Shown here piece after piece: positions 9,551-17,951 of a stretch of DNA of 64,000 bases (position 1 is the stretch's first letter; each line of letters begins with the position of its first letter). The stretch is taken from assembly GCF_026262505.1 (NCBI RefSeq), contig NW_026529132.1, forward strand, positions 1 to 64,000, in the 5' to 3' direction. Both the position numbers and the translations under genes were made by a program. The stretch is from Trichomonas vaginalis G3 (taxonomy: Eukaryota > Parabasalia > Trichomonadida > Trichomonadidae). The notes beneath the pieces were generated by a model. That model had not been told where the DNA came from, made no database searches, and saw only the letters and a list, made by a program, of their open reading frames with translations.

Positions 9551-10432
9551 ATGCAAGTCAGAAATATTCAGAACATAGCACCGAGTCTAACTGACAAGAG
9601 TATAAAGATATACTATGAACACGTTATGATGAAACCTACCAAAATTCAAGAAAGTCAGTATACTTATGAATATCCAAGGCACTGGGTAGAGTATGTAGGA
9701 GGTGAGAAAGCTATTGAAATCAGACAGGTTCGAAGTATTCCAGCAGGAAGAACAATATTATTGAAGAACTTTAATGTTTTGAGGTATAATGATGAAACAA
9801 AGAAGCAAGATAGTTTTCCCATTGCTGTGTATGTGAACCTAGACACAGGAGATGACATGAAAGTTTTTAACACAAAGCTTCAAACGGTAGTGAGAGAACA
9901 ACTGACTGCGGAAGGACATCCATTACCTTCAGAAGTTAGCATAGCATATAATTTTGAAACAAACTCAATAGATTTTAAAGTCGTCTCTGCAAAGAAGTCA
10001 GGTTTTACATTTAATGAAGCAGATGTATATTCGAATGAAAACTTCAAAGCTATTGCATGGTTAGATAATGACGATTGCTTTAAGAAAATATTTAAATTCA
10101 GTGACTCAACGATGTCAATAGATGACCTTCGTGGAATGTTACCATCGACGTTTACAGTTGAAGGTTCAGCAGGATTGCTTACAAGATTGTCAATTGGTGG
10201 TATTTGGTCTCGTGAGAACATTGTTATAAAATCCAGTATAAGTGAATTTGCTGAAGAATCTATATTATGTCTTTCAAACTATATGTATTCGCCGCCGAAG
10301 CATTATAGTATAACAAACTTTGTCAGTAAGTTTAACATAAGACCTGTCGAACCTTCTTCAATGAAAGATGTTGTGCTACCTAAAGACGGAAAGGATGGAC
10401 TCATTATTGAAATGATTTTAATAGCATATTAA
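9551..10432 (+). CDS. Maverick virion-type protein, 293 aa, family uncertain
   Basis: The frame is open from 9464, but that part overlaps the start of the divergent ATPase. ATG 9551, preceded by TTTTATCTCC and an A-run, is the better start. The product is beta-rich (PIAVYVNL, SVAYNFE-like and IDFKVVS strands) without membrane segments. Its size matches the other suspected minor capsid genes. The stop TAA is fused to the next start codon (TAAATG), as is the following pair, so three genes (9551, 10433, 10628) form one tight block running toward the right TIR. A structural role is inferred from context only. Confidence 0.6.
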   Translation: MQVRNIQNIAPSLTDKSIKIYYEHVMMKPTKIQESQYTYEYPRHWVEYVGGEKAIEIRQVRSIPAGRTILLKNFNVLRYNDETKKQDSFPIAVYVNLDTGDDMKVFNTKLQTVVREQLTAEGHPLPSEVSIAYNFETNSIDFKVVSAKKSGFTFNEADVYSNENFKAIAWLDNDDCFKKIFKFSDSTMSIDDLRGMLPSTFTVEGSAGLLTRLSIGGIWSRENIVIKSSISEFAEESILCLSNYMYSPPKHYSITNFVSKFNIRPVEPSSMKDVVLPKDGKDGLIIEMILIAY

Positions 10433-10627
10433 ATGAGCTTGTTCTTGAAGGTCATTCATGATGAAATAACTGTTGTAGAAGATGTTAGCAATTGTTCAGA
10501 CATTTTATTGAGAATAGATGATATAAGAAAGAAGTTTATGAATGAGAATGTTTATGTTTCATTGACTTTCTCCAGTAACGAGAACTTTTATGAGATAATG
10601 AAGAGAGATGATTTTAATATGGTGTAA
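10433..10627 (+). CDS. Small Maverick protein, 64 aa
   Basis: Bounded exactly by two TAAATG junctions: its ATG follows the upstream TAA with no gap, and its own TAA is followed directly by the next ATG. The product is acidic with mixed helix and strand composition. I recognise no family. Tail-to-head packing without spacing is the main evidence that it is a real gene. Confidence 0.6.
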   Translation: MSLFLKVIHDEITVVEDVSNCSDILLRIDDIRKKFMNENVYVSLTFSSNENFYEIMKRDDFNMV

Positions 10628-11143
10628 ATGGTAGCTTGGGCAGCTTTAGGCGCAATGGGAACAAAAGCATTAGCATTTGGAGCAAAAGCACTTGGAGCTT
10701 ATGACGCAGTAAATAAAATGAGTGGAGGAAGGGTTTCGAAGACATTAGATGCAAATAAAGGGAAGATTGGAGGCTGGGTTGCAAAGAAGTTAAGATTAAA
10801 TAAAATAGGGCTCATAAATAAAGCATCCAATTTGGTTGCGACTGAGTCAGAAAATGCTTTAGGAAAGGACGATGAGTTTGCAAAACACGCAAAAGACTTT
10901 AATGACCAGATGAAAGGTGAAACAATGCATTTAAATAGATTCGATGGAACTCTTCCTCCACCAGTAGTTCTTCCGTATGGTCCCTATGGAATGTATGGAA
11001 ATCCTTACGAAAGACCATTTGACCCATTGACTGGTGGAAGTAACTGGTATCATTACGGTCGAAGAAGAAAGACAGTCAAGTTGGAGACAGATGTGAAGAA
11101 AGCAACTAAAAAGAAACCAAGGAAGAGAGTTATAAAGCAATGA
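10628..11143 (+). CDS. Maverick minor virion-type protein with amphipathic N-terminus and basic tail, 171 aa
   Basis: The N-terminal 30 residues are Ala/Gly-rich and hydrophobic to amphipathic (WAALGAMGTKALAFG). A basic middle (KKLRLNK), a Pro/Tyr/Gly-rich stretch (LPYGPYGMYGNP) and a strongly basic C-terminus (KKKPRKRVIKQ) follow. This layout is reminiscent of adenovirus-like internal virion proteins that contact DNA and membranes, but I cannot assign a family. The last 20 or so bases fall within the TIR homology, so the last codons also occur at the end of the other element. A GGTGA palindromic element follows the stop. Confidence 0.6.
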   Translation: MVAWAALGAMGTKALAFGAKALGAYDAVNKMSGGRVSKTLDANKGKIGGWVAKKLRLNKIGLINKASNLVATESENALGKDDEFAKHAKDFNDQMKGETMHLNRFDGTLPPPVVLPYGPYGMYGNPYERPFDPLTGGSNWYHYGRRRKTVKLETDVKKATKKKPRKRVIKQ

Positions 11144-11151
11144 ATTCAAGT

Positions 11152-11205
11152 GGGTGAAAAAACAGGTGAAAAAAGAGGTGAAATCTCACCACTTCACCTA
11201 AATTT
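11152..11205 (+). repeat. GGTGA palindromic intergenic element, copy 4
   Basis: Follows the stop of the 171-aa gene by 8 bases. The dyad is GGTGAAATCTCACC. The A/T tail is shorter than in the other copies. Confidence 0.8.
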
Positions 11206-11296
11206 AAATGGATGTTTTCATACGTGTGAGGGTGGTGATATCATTAATTTTTAAGTTTATTTTTATATTTTACTGAAAATTTTTATTTGGATGTAA

Positions 11297-11623
11297 ATGA
11301 CGAAAACTATTGAGATAACAAACTACAACGGTCATGAGTTCAAGAATTTGTTCTTCGTTCCTCGTGAAAATACATTCTATCAGATACGAGGGAGAAAGGG
11401 TAAAGTTAGTTTGAGCGTTTATGAAGGAATGAAGAATGGAAAGTTTATACAAGCATACGATACAAACGGTAAACGTGTTTCATTAGCTTTGTCAAAACTT
11501 ACTAACATTTATTTTGACAGTGACTTTGACTCTGACGATTGGAGCGACAGCAGCGATACTGAAGAATATGAACTATTGTGTGAAGCACAGCAATGGGAAG
11601 AGTTGCAATACTTTTGTAAGTGA
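11297..11623 (+). CDS. TIR-encoded small acidic protein, 108 aa
   Basis: Begins with ATG in a TGTAAATG context after repeated T-rich leader blocks. The N-terminal 70 residues are basic and beta-rich (NGHEFKNLFF, YQIRGRKGKVSLSVY). The C-terminal 35 residues are very acidic (DSDFDSDDWSDSSDTEEYE) and end in WEELQYFCK. Because it lies entirely in the TIR, a full element should carry two copies, and the second Maverick has one at 13450-13770. I do not recognise the family. Acidic tails of this kind can bind basic proteins; that is only a guess here. Confidence 0.7.
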   Translation: MTKTIEITNYNGHEFKNLFFVPRENTFYQIRGRKGKVSLSVYEGMKNGKFIQAYDTNGKRVSLALSKLTNIYFDSDFDSDDWSDSSDTEEYELLCEAQQWEELQYFCK

Positions 11624-11757
11624 GAACGTTTATTTTTACAGTAGTAAGGTGAAGTGGTTGGCGGCTTTATAAATATTTAAGGTTAAGTTGGTGTTGTCGT
11701 TTGTGTTGTAAAATTTACGTTAACGGTTTTGTAAAGTGTCAAATTCACAAGTATTGC

Positions 11758-11784
11758 GTACGGAGGAACGCAGTGCCTCAGTAC
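11758..11784. repeat. Subterminal hairpin of the right TIR
   Basis: A 9-base stem GTACGGAGG / CCTCAGTAC with one mismatch around a 9-base loop, about 20 bases from the element end. The counterpart at 13288-13314 has a perfect stem. Confidence 0.8.
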
Positions 11785-11820
11785 ACGAGATATGTATACT
11801 AACTAAAATTCTTCAAATTC

Positions 11821-12014
11821 AAAAATCCCTTAATTCATGAGGATTTTGGAAAAAAGTTTTTACATGAACATGTGTATATTATATGAAGTATATTGATAAG
11901 GTAAAAATCAAATTTTATTGCATATTCATCGAGAAAATAAACTAACGAATCCCTCAAAATTGAGAGGGTAATCCTCCTCCTCTCAAATAAACGTACATAC
12001 GGGTGCACCCTTAA
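11821..12014. repeat. 194-bp repeat, copy A
   Basis: Nearly identical to 12198-12391 (one visible base difference near the start, ATTCATGAGG against ATTCCTGAGG). It contains the short dyad CTCAAAATTGAG and ends in GGTGCACCCTTAA. It starts only 17 bases outside the Maverick end. Confidence 0.9.
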
Positions 12015-12197
12015 ATAGGTTGTTCTCGTATTTCAAATACTATTCCCAGATTTATTGTCGTCAGAATATTTCCAAATTTTTGCCGATTTACAAAAAATGA
12101 TTTACAAAGCATATTTTGTAATCTAAAAAATTCCTAAAAAAGGAACCGGTGTGCGGAAACCTCGGTAAATTACCGCGGTTCCCGTTGGGACTGCCAT

Positions 12198-12391
12198 AAA
12201 AATCCCTTAATTCCTGAGGATTTTGGAAAAAAGTTTTTACATGAACATGTGTATATTATATGAAGTATATTGATAAGGTAAAAATCAAATTTTATTGCAT
12301 ATTCATCGAGAAAATAAACTAACGAATCCCTCAAAATTGAGAGGGTAATCCTCCTCCTCTCAAATAAACGTACATACGGGTGCACCCTTAA
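12198..12391. repeat. 194-bp repeat, copy B
   Basis: Direct repeat of copy A after a 183-bp spacer. I see no coding capacity. It may be a dispersed host repeat. Confidence 0.9.
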
Positions 12392-12977
12392 CAGACATCC
12401 GGATTTAATTCAAACTTCAGATAATAAGTTTGAAGGATCATTGAAAACCAACCTTAAACAATAGAATTGGATGGCATGTCATATATGCGTAATGATTGCC
12501 TTACTTTTCGCTGATAGAAGAATCTTCAGGCATTTCTAGTTTTTTTTTTAAAAGGGAACCTTTGTAATTGCATAAAGAGTAAAAGATAAACATTTTATTA
12601 AATAAATAAAACCAATATTAAACTTAATGAATGATAAGAATGTATTTTCATTAATCCTAAATTCAGGATTATACATTCTTAATTTTATTTATAATATTTT
12701 ATTAAGCTCTTACTTTCAAAATTGTTGGAGATAAATATAATAACTTATCTCTAAATGTTGAAAAGGAGTGGGGGACAAACTCGCCCATTGTCACTTTTTC
12801 ATTAACCTTAAATTTGTAATTTTCATTATTTTTAATTAACCTTATTTCTTTCCCAATTCCTGATTTATTTTATTCACTTACTATTAAAAGTCACATTTTA
12901 ATAAAATATAATAATTTATTTATAGCATTTTTTAGTATACTGTAATAAAAAATTAATTATAATAAATTAAATGTTTA

Positions 12978-13267
12978 TTAAATCAAATGTTTTCTTTGCA
13001 ATAATATTTTTAATGTTGAGTAAACAATGTTGGGATCAAGTGTATCATTTTTCAGACCTTTCTGAACAGCTTCAAGCATACTGATGCATTCGACTTTTTT
13101 AAATTGTGTCATTTCTTCGAAATCTCTTGTGACTTTTTTGATAACTTTAACACTTCTCTCTGAATCCAGACCTTTAATTTGCAACTTAATCAGGAATGAA
13201 GGAACAACACTGGAATATAACTCGATGACAAGTTCATCGAGTCGAAGATTTCGCCTTTCTGGGAAGT
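12978..13267 (-). pseudogene. Host gene fragment (C-terminal part) cut by Maverick 2
   Basis: The open frame enters from the Maverick TIR and then reads about 95 residues of ordinary, helix-rich host-like protein to a TAA at 12978, just before an A/T-rich 3' flank. The frame has no ATG of its own; the first residues come from the element's terminal bases. The simplest reading is that the element inserted into the 3' part of a host gene and this is its C-terminus. I do not recognise the family. Confidence 0.5.
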
Positions 13268-13287
13268 AGTTAGTATACAAGTCTCGT

Positions 13288-13314
13288 GTACGGAGGCACT
13301 GCGTTCCTCCGTAC
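13288..13314. repeat. Subterminal hairpin of the left TIR
   Basis: Perfect 9-bp stem GTACGGAGG / CCTCCGTAC with loop CACTGCGTT, 20 bases from the element tip. It is one of the few GC-rich spots in the TIR. Confidence 0.85.
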
Positions 13315-13449
13315 GCAATACTTGTGAATTTGACACTTTACAAAACCGTTAACGTATATTTTACAACACAAACACAAACACCAACTTAACCTTAAATATT
13401 TATAAAGCCGCCAACCACTTCACCTCACTAATGTAAAAAATAAACGTTC

Positions 13450-13770
13450 TCACTTACAAAAGTATTGCAACTCCTCCCATTGCTGTGCTTCATATAACAG
13501 CTCATAATCTTCTGACTCACTTTCTTCTTAATATAGGTCAAAGTCACTGTCAAAATAAATGTTAGTAAGTTTTGACAAAGCTAATGAAACACGCTTACCG
13601 TTTGTATCGTATGCTTGTATAAACTTTCCATTCTTCATTCCTTCATAAACGCTCAAACTAACTTTACCCTTTCTCCCTCGTATCTGATAGAATGTATTTT
13701 CACGAGGAACGAAGAACAAGTTCTTGAACTCATGACCGTTGTAGTTTGTTATCTCAATAGTTTTCGTCAT
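13450..13770 (-). pseudogene. TIR-encoded small acidic protein, copy with in-frame stop
   Basis: Matches the 108-aa gene of the other TIR. The first 80 codons are almost identical. A TAA at about 13528-13530 then interrupts the acidic tail, after which the same frame continues with homologous acidic codons to the shared ending WEELQYFCK and a TGA at 13450. The start is ATG 13770 in a TAAATG context. The single stop suggests decay, or that the acidic tail is dispensable in this copy. Confidence 0.75.
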
Positions 13771-13775
13771 TTATA

Positions 13776-13821
13776 TAAAAATAAACTTAAAAATAAACTT
13801 AAAAATAAACTTAAAAATAAA
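13776..13821 (-). repeat. Short A/T tandem repeat before the TIR gene
   Basis: Four units of about 12 bases (minus strand TTTATTTTTAAG). The other TIR has only one such unit, so this leader has expanded. Confidence 0.8.
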
Positions 13822-13862
13822 TGATATCACCACCCTCACATGTATGAAACATAGCACAAAAT

Positions 13863-13918
13863 AATATTTAGGTGAAGTGGTGAGATCTCACCTCTTTTTT
13901 CACCTGTTTTTTCACCCT
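13863..13918 (-). repeat. GGTGA palindromic intergenic element, copy 5
   Basis: Here the dyad is perfect: GGTGAGATCTCACC at 13879-13892. On the minus strand it follows the 3' end of the gene at 13934-14166 and precedes the TIR gene. Confidence 0.85.
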
Positions 13919-13933
13919 GTTGAATTCATTGCT

Positions 13934-14166
13934 TTATAACTCTCTTCTTTCTCCAACTCTTCTAACTTCTTCTAAGTTCAGCAATGTTGTCTCATGAAGT
14001 TTAATCTTTCTCAAAATTCCTTCTCGATCTAATGGTTGCTTTATCTTTCTAAACTGAACTCTACCATCCTTCATAGTATGAATGTAAAAACCTTCTGGAA
14101 TAGTTCCTGATTTAATGTATTCTACCAAAAACTTTGTTTCATTGCTTCAGTGACTTTAGTCGTCAT
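13934..14166 (-). pseudogene. Small Maverick protein, frameshifted
   Basis: The likely start is ATG 14166, preceded by T-rich leader blocks. The frame shifts after about 11 codons near 14130, and a 60-residue basic stretch follows (with FYIHTMKDGRVQFRKIKQP and a basic end) to 13934. The motif with Tyr-Ile, Lys-Asp-Gly-Arg and Lys-Ile-Lys resembles the N-terminal half of the protein at 16312-16745 (KDGKIYVRKRKVP), so the two may be related small virion proteins. The function is unknown. Confidence 0.5.
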
Positions 14167-14214
14167 TTCAATCAAATAAAAATTTTAATATTAAATAAAA
14201 ATAACGTTATTTTT

Positions 14215-14686
14215 TCAGTAAGGAAACGCAGGAGTTTTACGATTTATTTGAGGAGTAGGTTCTGGTTTAAATGTTGGAGTCGGTTTAGGAGTTGACTTTT
14301 GAACAGGAGTTTGTACTTCATAGGTTCAGGAGTCATTGAAGGTGTTTTTGTTTGTGAAGGCATTGGTTTTGACGTTGGTTTTGGCGAAGGTGTCGGAGTT
14401 TGTTTAACTTCAGCTACTTCAGTATTATTTACAACATTTGCTTTATTTCTTTTCAACATCATTACTGCTCCTGCTGTAGCTAGCAAACCTAGTGGGAGAC
14501 CATATCTTATATAGGACTTGACCAAATGCTATTTTTGACAGGAGCTGGTGGAACACCTAACCTTGGTGAAACTGCTCTTTGCCATTGTGCAGCTCGTAAG
14601 AAATATTCAATAGGTGCTCCATAATCGTTTGGTAAAGTTTGTTTCATAGATGGTGAAGGTTCACGAGAGCTTGATGAAGAACTCAT
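14215..14686 (-). pseudogene. Single-membrane-segment Maverick protein with Pro/Thr-rich tail, frameshifted
   Basis: The start is ATG 14686 in a TAAATG context. The N-terminus is Ser-rich (MSSSSSSREPSP) and reads about 58 codons. A frame change near 14520 follows, then a hydrophobic segment (GLPLGLLATAGAVMML), a Pro/Thr/Lys-rich stretch, and another frame change near 14315 back into a Pro-rich C-terminus ending at 14215. It is likely a small membrane or capsid-associated protein. I can name no family. It lies between the TIR genes and the major capsid gene on the same strand. Confidence 0.55.
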
Positions 14687-14850
14687 TTATAAGCTTTAAA
14701 AATAAACGTTCATCCTTTATTCCTCACTGTCGTCCGTGCTAAGTTATAGTCATCTAATCTTATTATTGGTATGCCTGACTGTCTTACTTAATATGGCAAA
14801 GCAACAATCCCTCATAAATCCAATAAGTGGCTTTGGTACGTTTTCAGTTG

Positions 14851-16284
14851 CTAGTTCAATAGGTCTTTAACAGACAATTTGTATGTTATTAGAGCAGTAG
14901 ATGTTTGACCTTGCTGGAAGCAAAAGTCCACTTCTGTTGGAAAACCACATAAGAAATGTGTGTTGTCATAGCTATCCCATTTATGTTCCACACTACCATC
15001 ATCCACCAATGACCTCATAACATCTTCATTAAATCCTATCATATCATTGTTTGTATTGCAGGCGTTCGCAACCATTTCATAAAATACAGGTCCATATGAT
15101 TTTTCAGGTTCTGCAGGCATATTTCCATAAGCTCCCATGGAAAGCTGAAGATATTTAAACTTAGGGTTCTCAAAATTAACATAATAGTTGTCTTTCTTTC
15201 TAAATAGTGCCCAAATACTTTTAACATTAATAGGCGTATAAGCTGCTGTAAATGTTGCACTTGAACTATCTGTATTCTTTGAGAATGAACCGTCCATAGG
15301 AATCCAATCCATAACTTTAACAGGAAAACATAAAGCCTCGTTTGTATAATGTTCTACAAGTTCTGTATAAATGTTAGGGTCTAAAGAGAATGACTTTGGA
15401 TGAATGAACATTCATTAAAATCCATCTTTGTTCGAAATAGTTGCTGGGTTACAGTTGTAATAGTAACTGTTCCATAGCTTCTATTGCCTTCGTTATCATA
15501 GTGAATGGTTTCATTCCATGGAACAAATTTATTTGTCGGTGGATTTGAATCTGAATCAAATGCAACTTTAAGAGTTGGATTGAAAGCAATGATATCATTT
15601 ACAGATATAGATGTGCATTGTAAGGCGTCGCTACTGAACTTTACTTTAAGCTGAATGTTACAGCAAATGCGGAATAAATCTTATAGCTTCTAATGGAAGG
15701 AATCTTCTAACAGGAATTCTTAAACGAAGCTTAAAATCAAATGATTTTCCTGCTGTAATTGGACCACTAACATTTGTCCTGTTCTGCATGTTCCTGAATG
15801 ACTCCATACATCTTCATGTCGAGTCTTTGAGAAAACATCTACTTTCTTTATTTGTTCGGTAGTTTGTGAGTTTGAAGTTATATATGCTTCTTCTCTTGCG
15901 TTGTCTTGAGAATATACGATACGACCATTTGCAAGGATTTGATATCCAGCAACTGCATAGAAAGCGTCATCGAAACCAATCCAAAATCCTGGTGGGTTTG
16001 TTTTATTGGAACCTGAACCAATTTCTTTATCTACAATAAATTGACCTTCCATTTTATACGTAATGAATGTATTGTAAAGGTCCAACATATTTTCACCAGG
16101 AGGTGAGAGATTGAATGTTATCCATGTGTTATCTTTAGCAGTTCCAGGTTGTGATGGAATCTTGCGTCAGAATATTTTCTATTAGTGTCACCAATTTGAA
16201 CTGCATTGTCTATGATATCGAAATATGAGCGAATCTGATGAATATGCTCTGCTGGAGTAATTCGTTTAGCTGTTCGTTCTGCAT
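14851..16284 (-). pseudogene. Maverick major capsid protein (double jelly-roll type), frameshifted
   Basis: This would form the shell of a Maverick virion. Protein-like sequence covers the whole span in changing frames: an N-terminal segment (16284 to about 16160), a segment from 16088 to 15720 with the characteristic ILANGRIVYS and EEAYITS stretch, a middle segment (about 15720 to 15420), and the C-terminal 186 codons (15411 to 14851). The total of about 475 codons fits the family. At least four indels break it, near 16280, 16150, 15665 and 15415. It is transcribed just after the 16312-16745 gene, 27 bases apart. Confidence 0.75.
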
Positions 16285-16311
16285 GTATTTACTTCAGATA
16301 AAAATATCTAT

Positions 16312-16745
16312 TTACTTCATTATTCTCACTCTTCTTCTTGGCATTCGTGGTGGAGTTGTTTCTTGACATTTTCAATGAACTGTACATTCTCTTTTCTCTA
16401 ACTTCTTTCACTGGTGGGTCAGGGTTCTTTGAACTCGGTTTGTTTTTCAATGAAATTCACGAACTTTGCAATAAGCTCTTGGTTCGTTATTGATAGAACA
16501 TCTGGCTTCTTTTCTTCTTGTTCTTTTGGTGGCTCAGTTTGAACAGAAGGTTTTATATGGGCTTCGTGGACTTCACCCTTGCCATGCACCTTAATGTTGT
16601 CGCTCTCTGCATTCGCTAATGGAACCTTTCTTTTTCTTACGTATATTTTACCATCTTTACTCTGACTTACGTAATAGAAAGGATGTTGTATTCCTCTTGC
16701 GTCATTTAATATAATAGACTCTCGCTCTGATTTTGACAAGCTCAT
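16312..16745 (-). CDS. Maverick basic-tailed protein, 108 aa (longer before a frameshift)
   Basis: The ATG at 16745 gives a 108-codon frame ending at 16419. Sequence after that stop still looks coding in other frames and reaches a very basic end (PRRRVRIMK) at 16312, which suggests one or two late frameshifts. The N-terminal half has a Lys/Arg-rich stretch (KIYVRKRKVP); the middle is Glu/Lys/Pro-rich. It diverges from the basic gene at 16791 with 45 bases between starts. A DNA-associated virion role would fit but is only inferred. Confidence 0.5.
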
Positions 16746-16790
16746 TTTACACCGGTTAAAGTTTTAATTTAGTTTTTTTATCTGCAGTCA

Positions 16791-17081
16791 AATGAACTCA
16801 GACAAGCCCCACGGACAAGACCCAAGAGGTATAGATGTTGAAGCATTGGAAAGAAATTCGCGAGCAAATTTTATCCGAACTGAAGGAACAAAAACAAGAA
16901 CAAAAGCCAGAGAGACCAAAGAGAAACTTAGTGAAAACAACTTGCTGCATTAGCTGCTGGAAGACAAAAGAACCACGTTTGCTGGCGAAGAAAGCTAGAG
17001 AAGAAGCAAAAGCAAAGGAAGAACAAAAAGCTAAAGAAAGCTGAAGCAAAGAAAGAAAAGGTTTATTTTTATCCGAATTAA
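16791..17081 (+). pseudogene. Small lysine-rich Maverick protein, frameshifted
   Basis: ATG 16791 opens a frame of 51 codons that stops near 16944. Shifted by one base, the same strand continues as a highly Lys/Gln-rich tail to a TAA at 17079-17081, fused to the next ATG (TTAAATG). About 96 codons in total. The start is preceded by the T-rich motif TTTTTTTATC. It is probably a basic DNA-binding or virion core protein; no family is recognised. Confidence 0.5.
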
Positions 17082-17928
17082 ATGTATAGACAAATACCTT
17101 TATCTGTTGCGTTCAGTAGTGAAAACCCTGACGTCAAAATAAAGGGGAACAGAGTAACGTTTAAGTTTCCAACAGACTGGATTGTGAACATAAATGAAGA
17201 GAAGTACATTGGCATAACATCTATGTATATAACACGTGCTTTCAGAAAGGTTGACTTTATACTTCAAGTCGAGATAGAAATGACGAACAGTCTTTAAGCG
17301 CCCAAAACATTCACATATACAAATACTTTAAAGACGATACAACATTGTTGCAATGTATGATTTCATTTAATGAGATGTTCGAGAAAAAGTTCAACATTGA
17401 AGTACAAACTTTACAGCCTTTACTGAGTACAACTGAAAGAAGAGGTAGTCAGCCACAACTTATAGACTTTCATTATGAATTTAATGAAAATGAAGATGGA
17501 ACTCATGACTGTCAGTTTGTTGTATTCTCACCATTCAATGAAGTCGCTAAAGAGAAGAAAATCCATTACGTATAAGATTTCAAATCTCTGAACCAAGTGA
17601 TGATTTCAAAAATGTTTTCAATTATGATGCAATGCTTCCGAGGAAAAATGAATTTTCAAAGATTGTAACACCTGGCATTTGGGATAGAAAGCAAGCTATA
17701 TTATATTCAAACTTAAGTAAGGGAGTTGAAAATGAGTTCATTGGTCATACAAGAACTTCACCACTTCCTAACCCTAAATACTATAAATTAACTGGCTTCA
17801 ATCGTGAGTTTTGGATAGACATGTTCTCCACTCATGACCATAACTGCCCAGTGTTCTTACCTCCAGACCATAAGGACTGTCTCTACATTGAAGCACAACT
17901 CTTAAACTCTACCATCGCAGTATTGTAA
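17082..17928 (+). pseudogene. Probable Maverick minor capsid (penton-like) protein, frameshifted
   Basis: Three consecutive segments (17082-17297, about 17281-17575, about 17578-17928) belong to one protein of about 281 residues, joined by frame changes near 17285 and 17570. The composition is beta-rich. Short strands alternate with turns, and it ends in a strand-like segment (LYIEAQLLNSTIAVL), as jelly-roll minor capsid proteins do. It sits between the basic virion gene and the polymerase, converging on the latter. The assignment rests on size, composition and context. Confidence 0.5.
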
Positions 17929-17951
17929 AATCTACACTAGCTTTATTTTTA

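Larger units (their letters stand above)
1..11804. mobile_element. Maverick/Polinton element 1 (right part; left end outside window)
   Basis: The block carries an integrase with a retroviral-type core, an FtsK/HerA-type packaging ATPase, jelly-roll-like virion genes and a phage-like fibre gene, packed on both strands with almost no spacing. That combination is diagnostic of Maverick/Polinton elements. The right end is placed at 11804, where a roughly 680-bp inverted copy of the other element's end stops; read inward the terminus is AGTTAGTATAC, fitting the 5'-AG ends known for Polintons. Polymerase and major capsid genes are not in this part and would lie to the left of the window. Many genes are frameshifted, so this copy is probably inactive. 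Confidence 0.9.
11125..11804 (+). repeat. Right terminal inverted repeat of Maverick 1
   Basis: This stretch is the reverse complement of about 13268-13947 with small differences. It contains the end of the 171-aa gene, a GGTGA element, one complete small gene (11297-11623) and a subterminal hairpin, and ends at GTATACTAACT (11794-11804). TIRs of several hundred bases are normal for Mavericks. A possible 6-bp target duplication would be the bases just after 11804, which cannot be confirmed without the left end. Confidence 0.8.
11805..12977. other. Host-like spacer between two Mavericks, no gene seen
   Basis: A/T-rich DNA between the two TIRs. It holds two copies of a 194-bp repeat, a small GC-rich patch near 12148-12195, and from about 12400 only A/T-rich sequence leading to the 3' end of the host gene fragment at 12978. 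Confidence 0.6.
13268..13947 (-). repeat. Left terminal inverted repeat of Maverick 2
   Basis: Begins AGTTAGTATAC at 13268 and matches the reverse complement of 11125-11804. It holds the subterminal hairpin, the small acidic gene, an expanded A/T repeat and a GGTGA element. Homology stops in the last codons of the neighbouring gene. Confidence 0.8.

Noticed and set aside
12170..12385. 71-codon minus-strand ORF in the 194-bp repeat
   Set aside because: Lies across the repeat copy and spacer, low-quality composition; copy A of the repeat does not maintain it.
14793..14869. 25-codon plus-strand ORF overlapping the end of the capsid gene
   Set aside because: Too short, overlaps the capsid 3' end, no supporting context.
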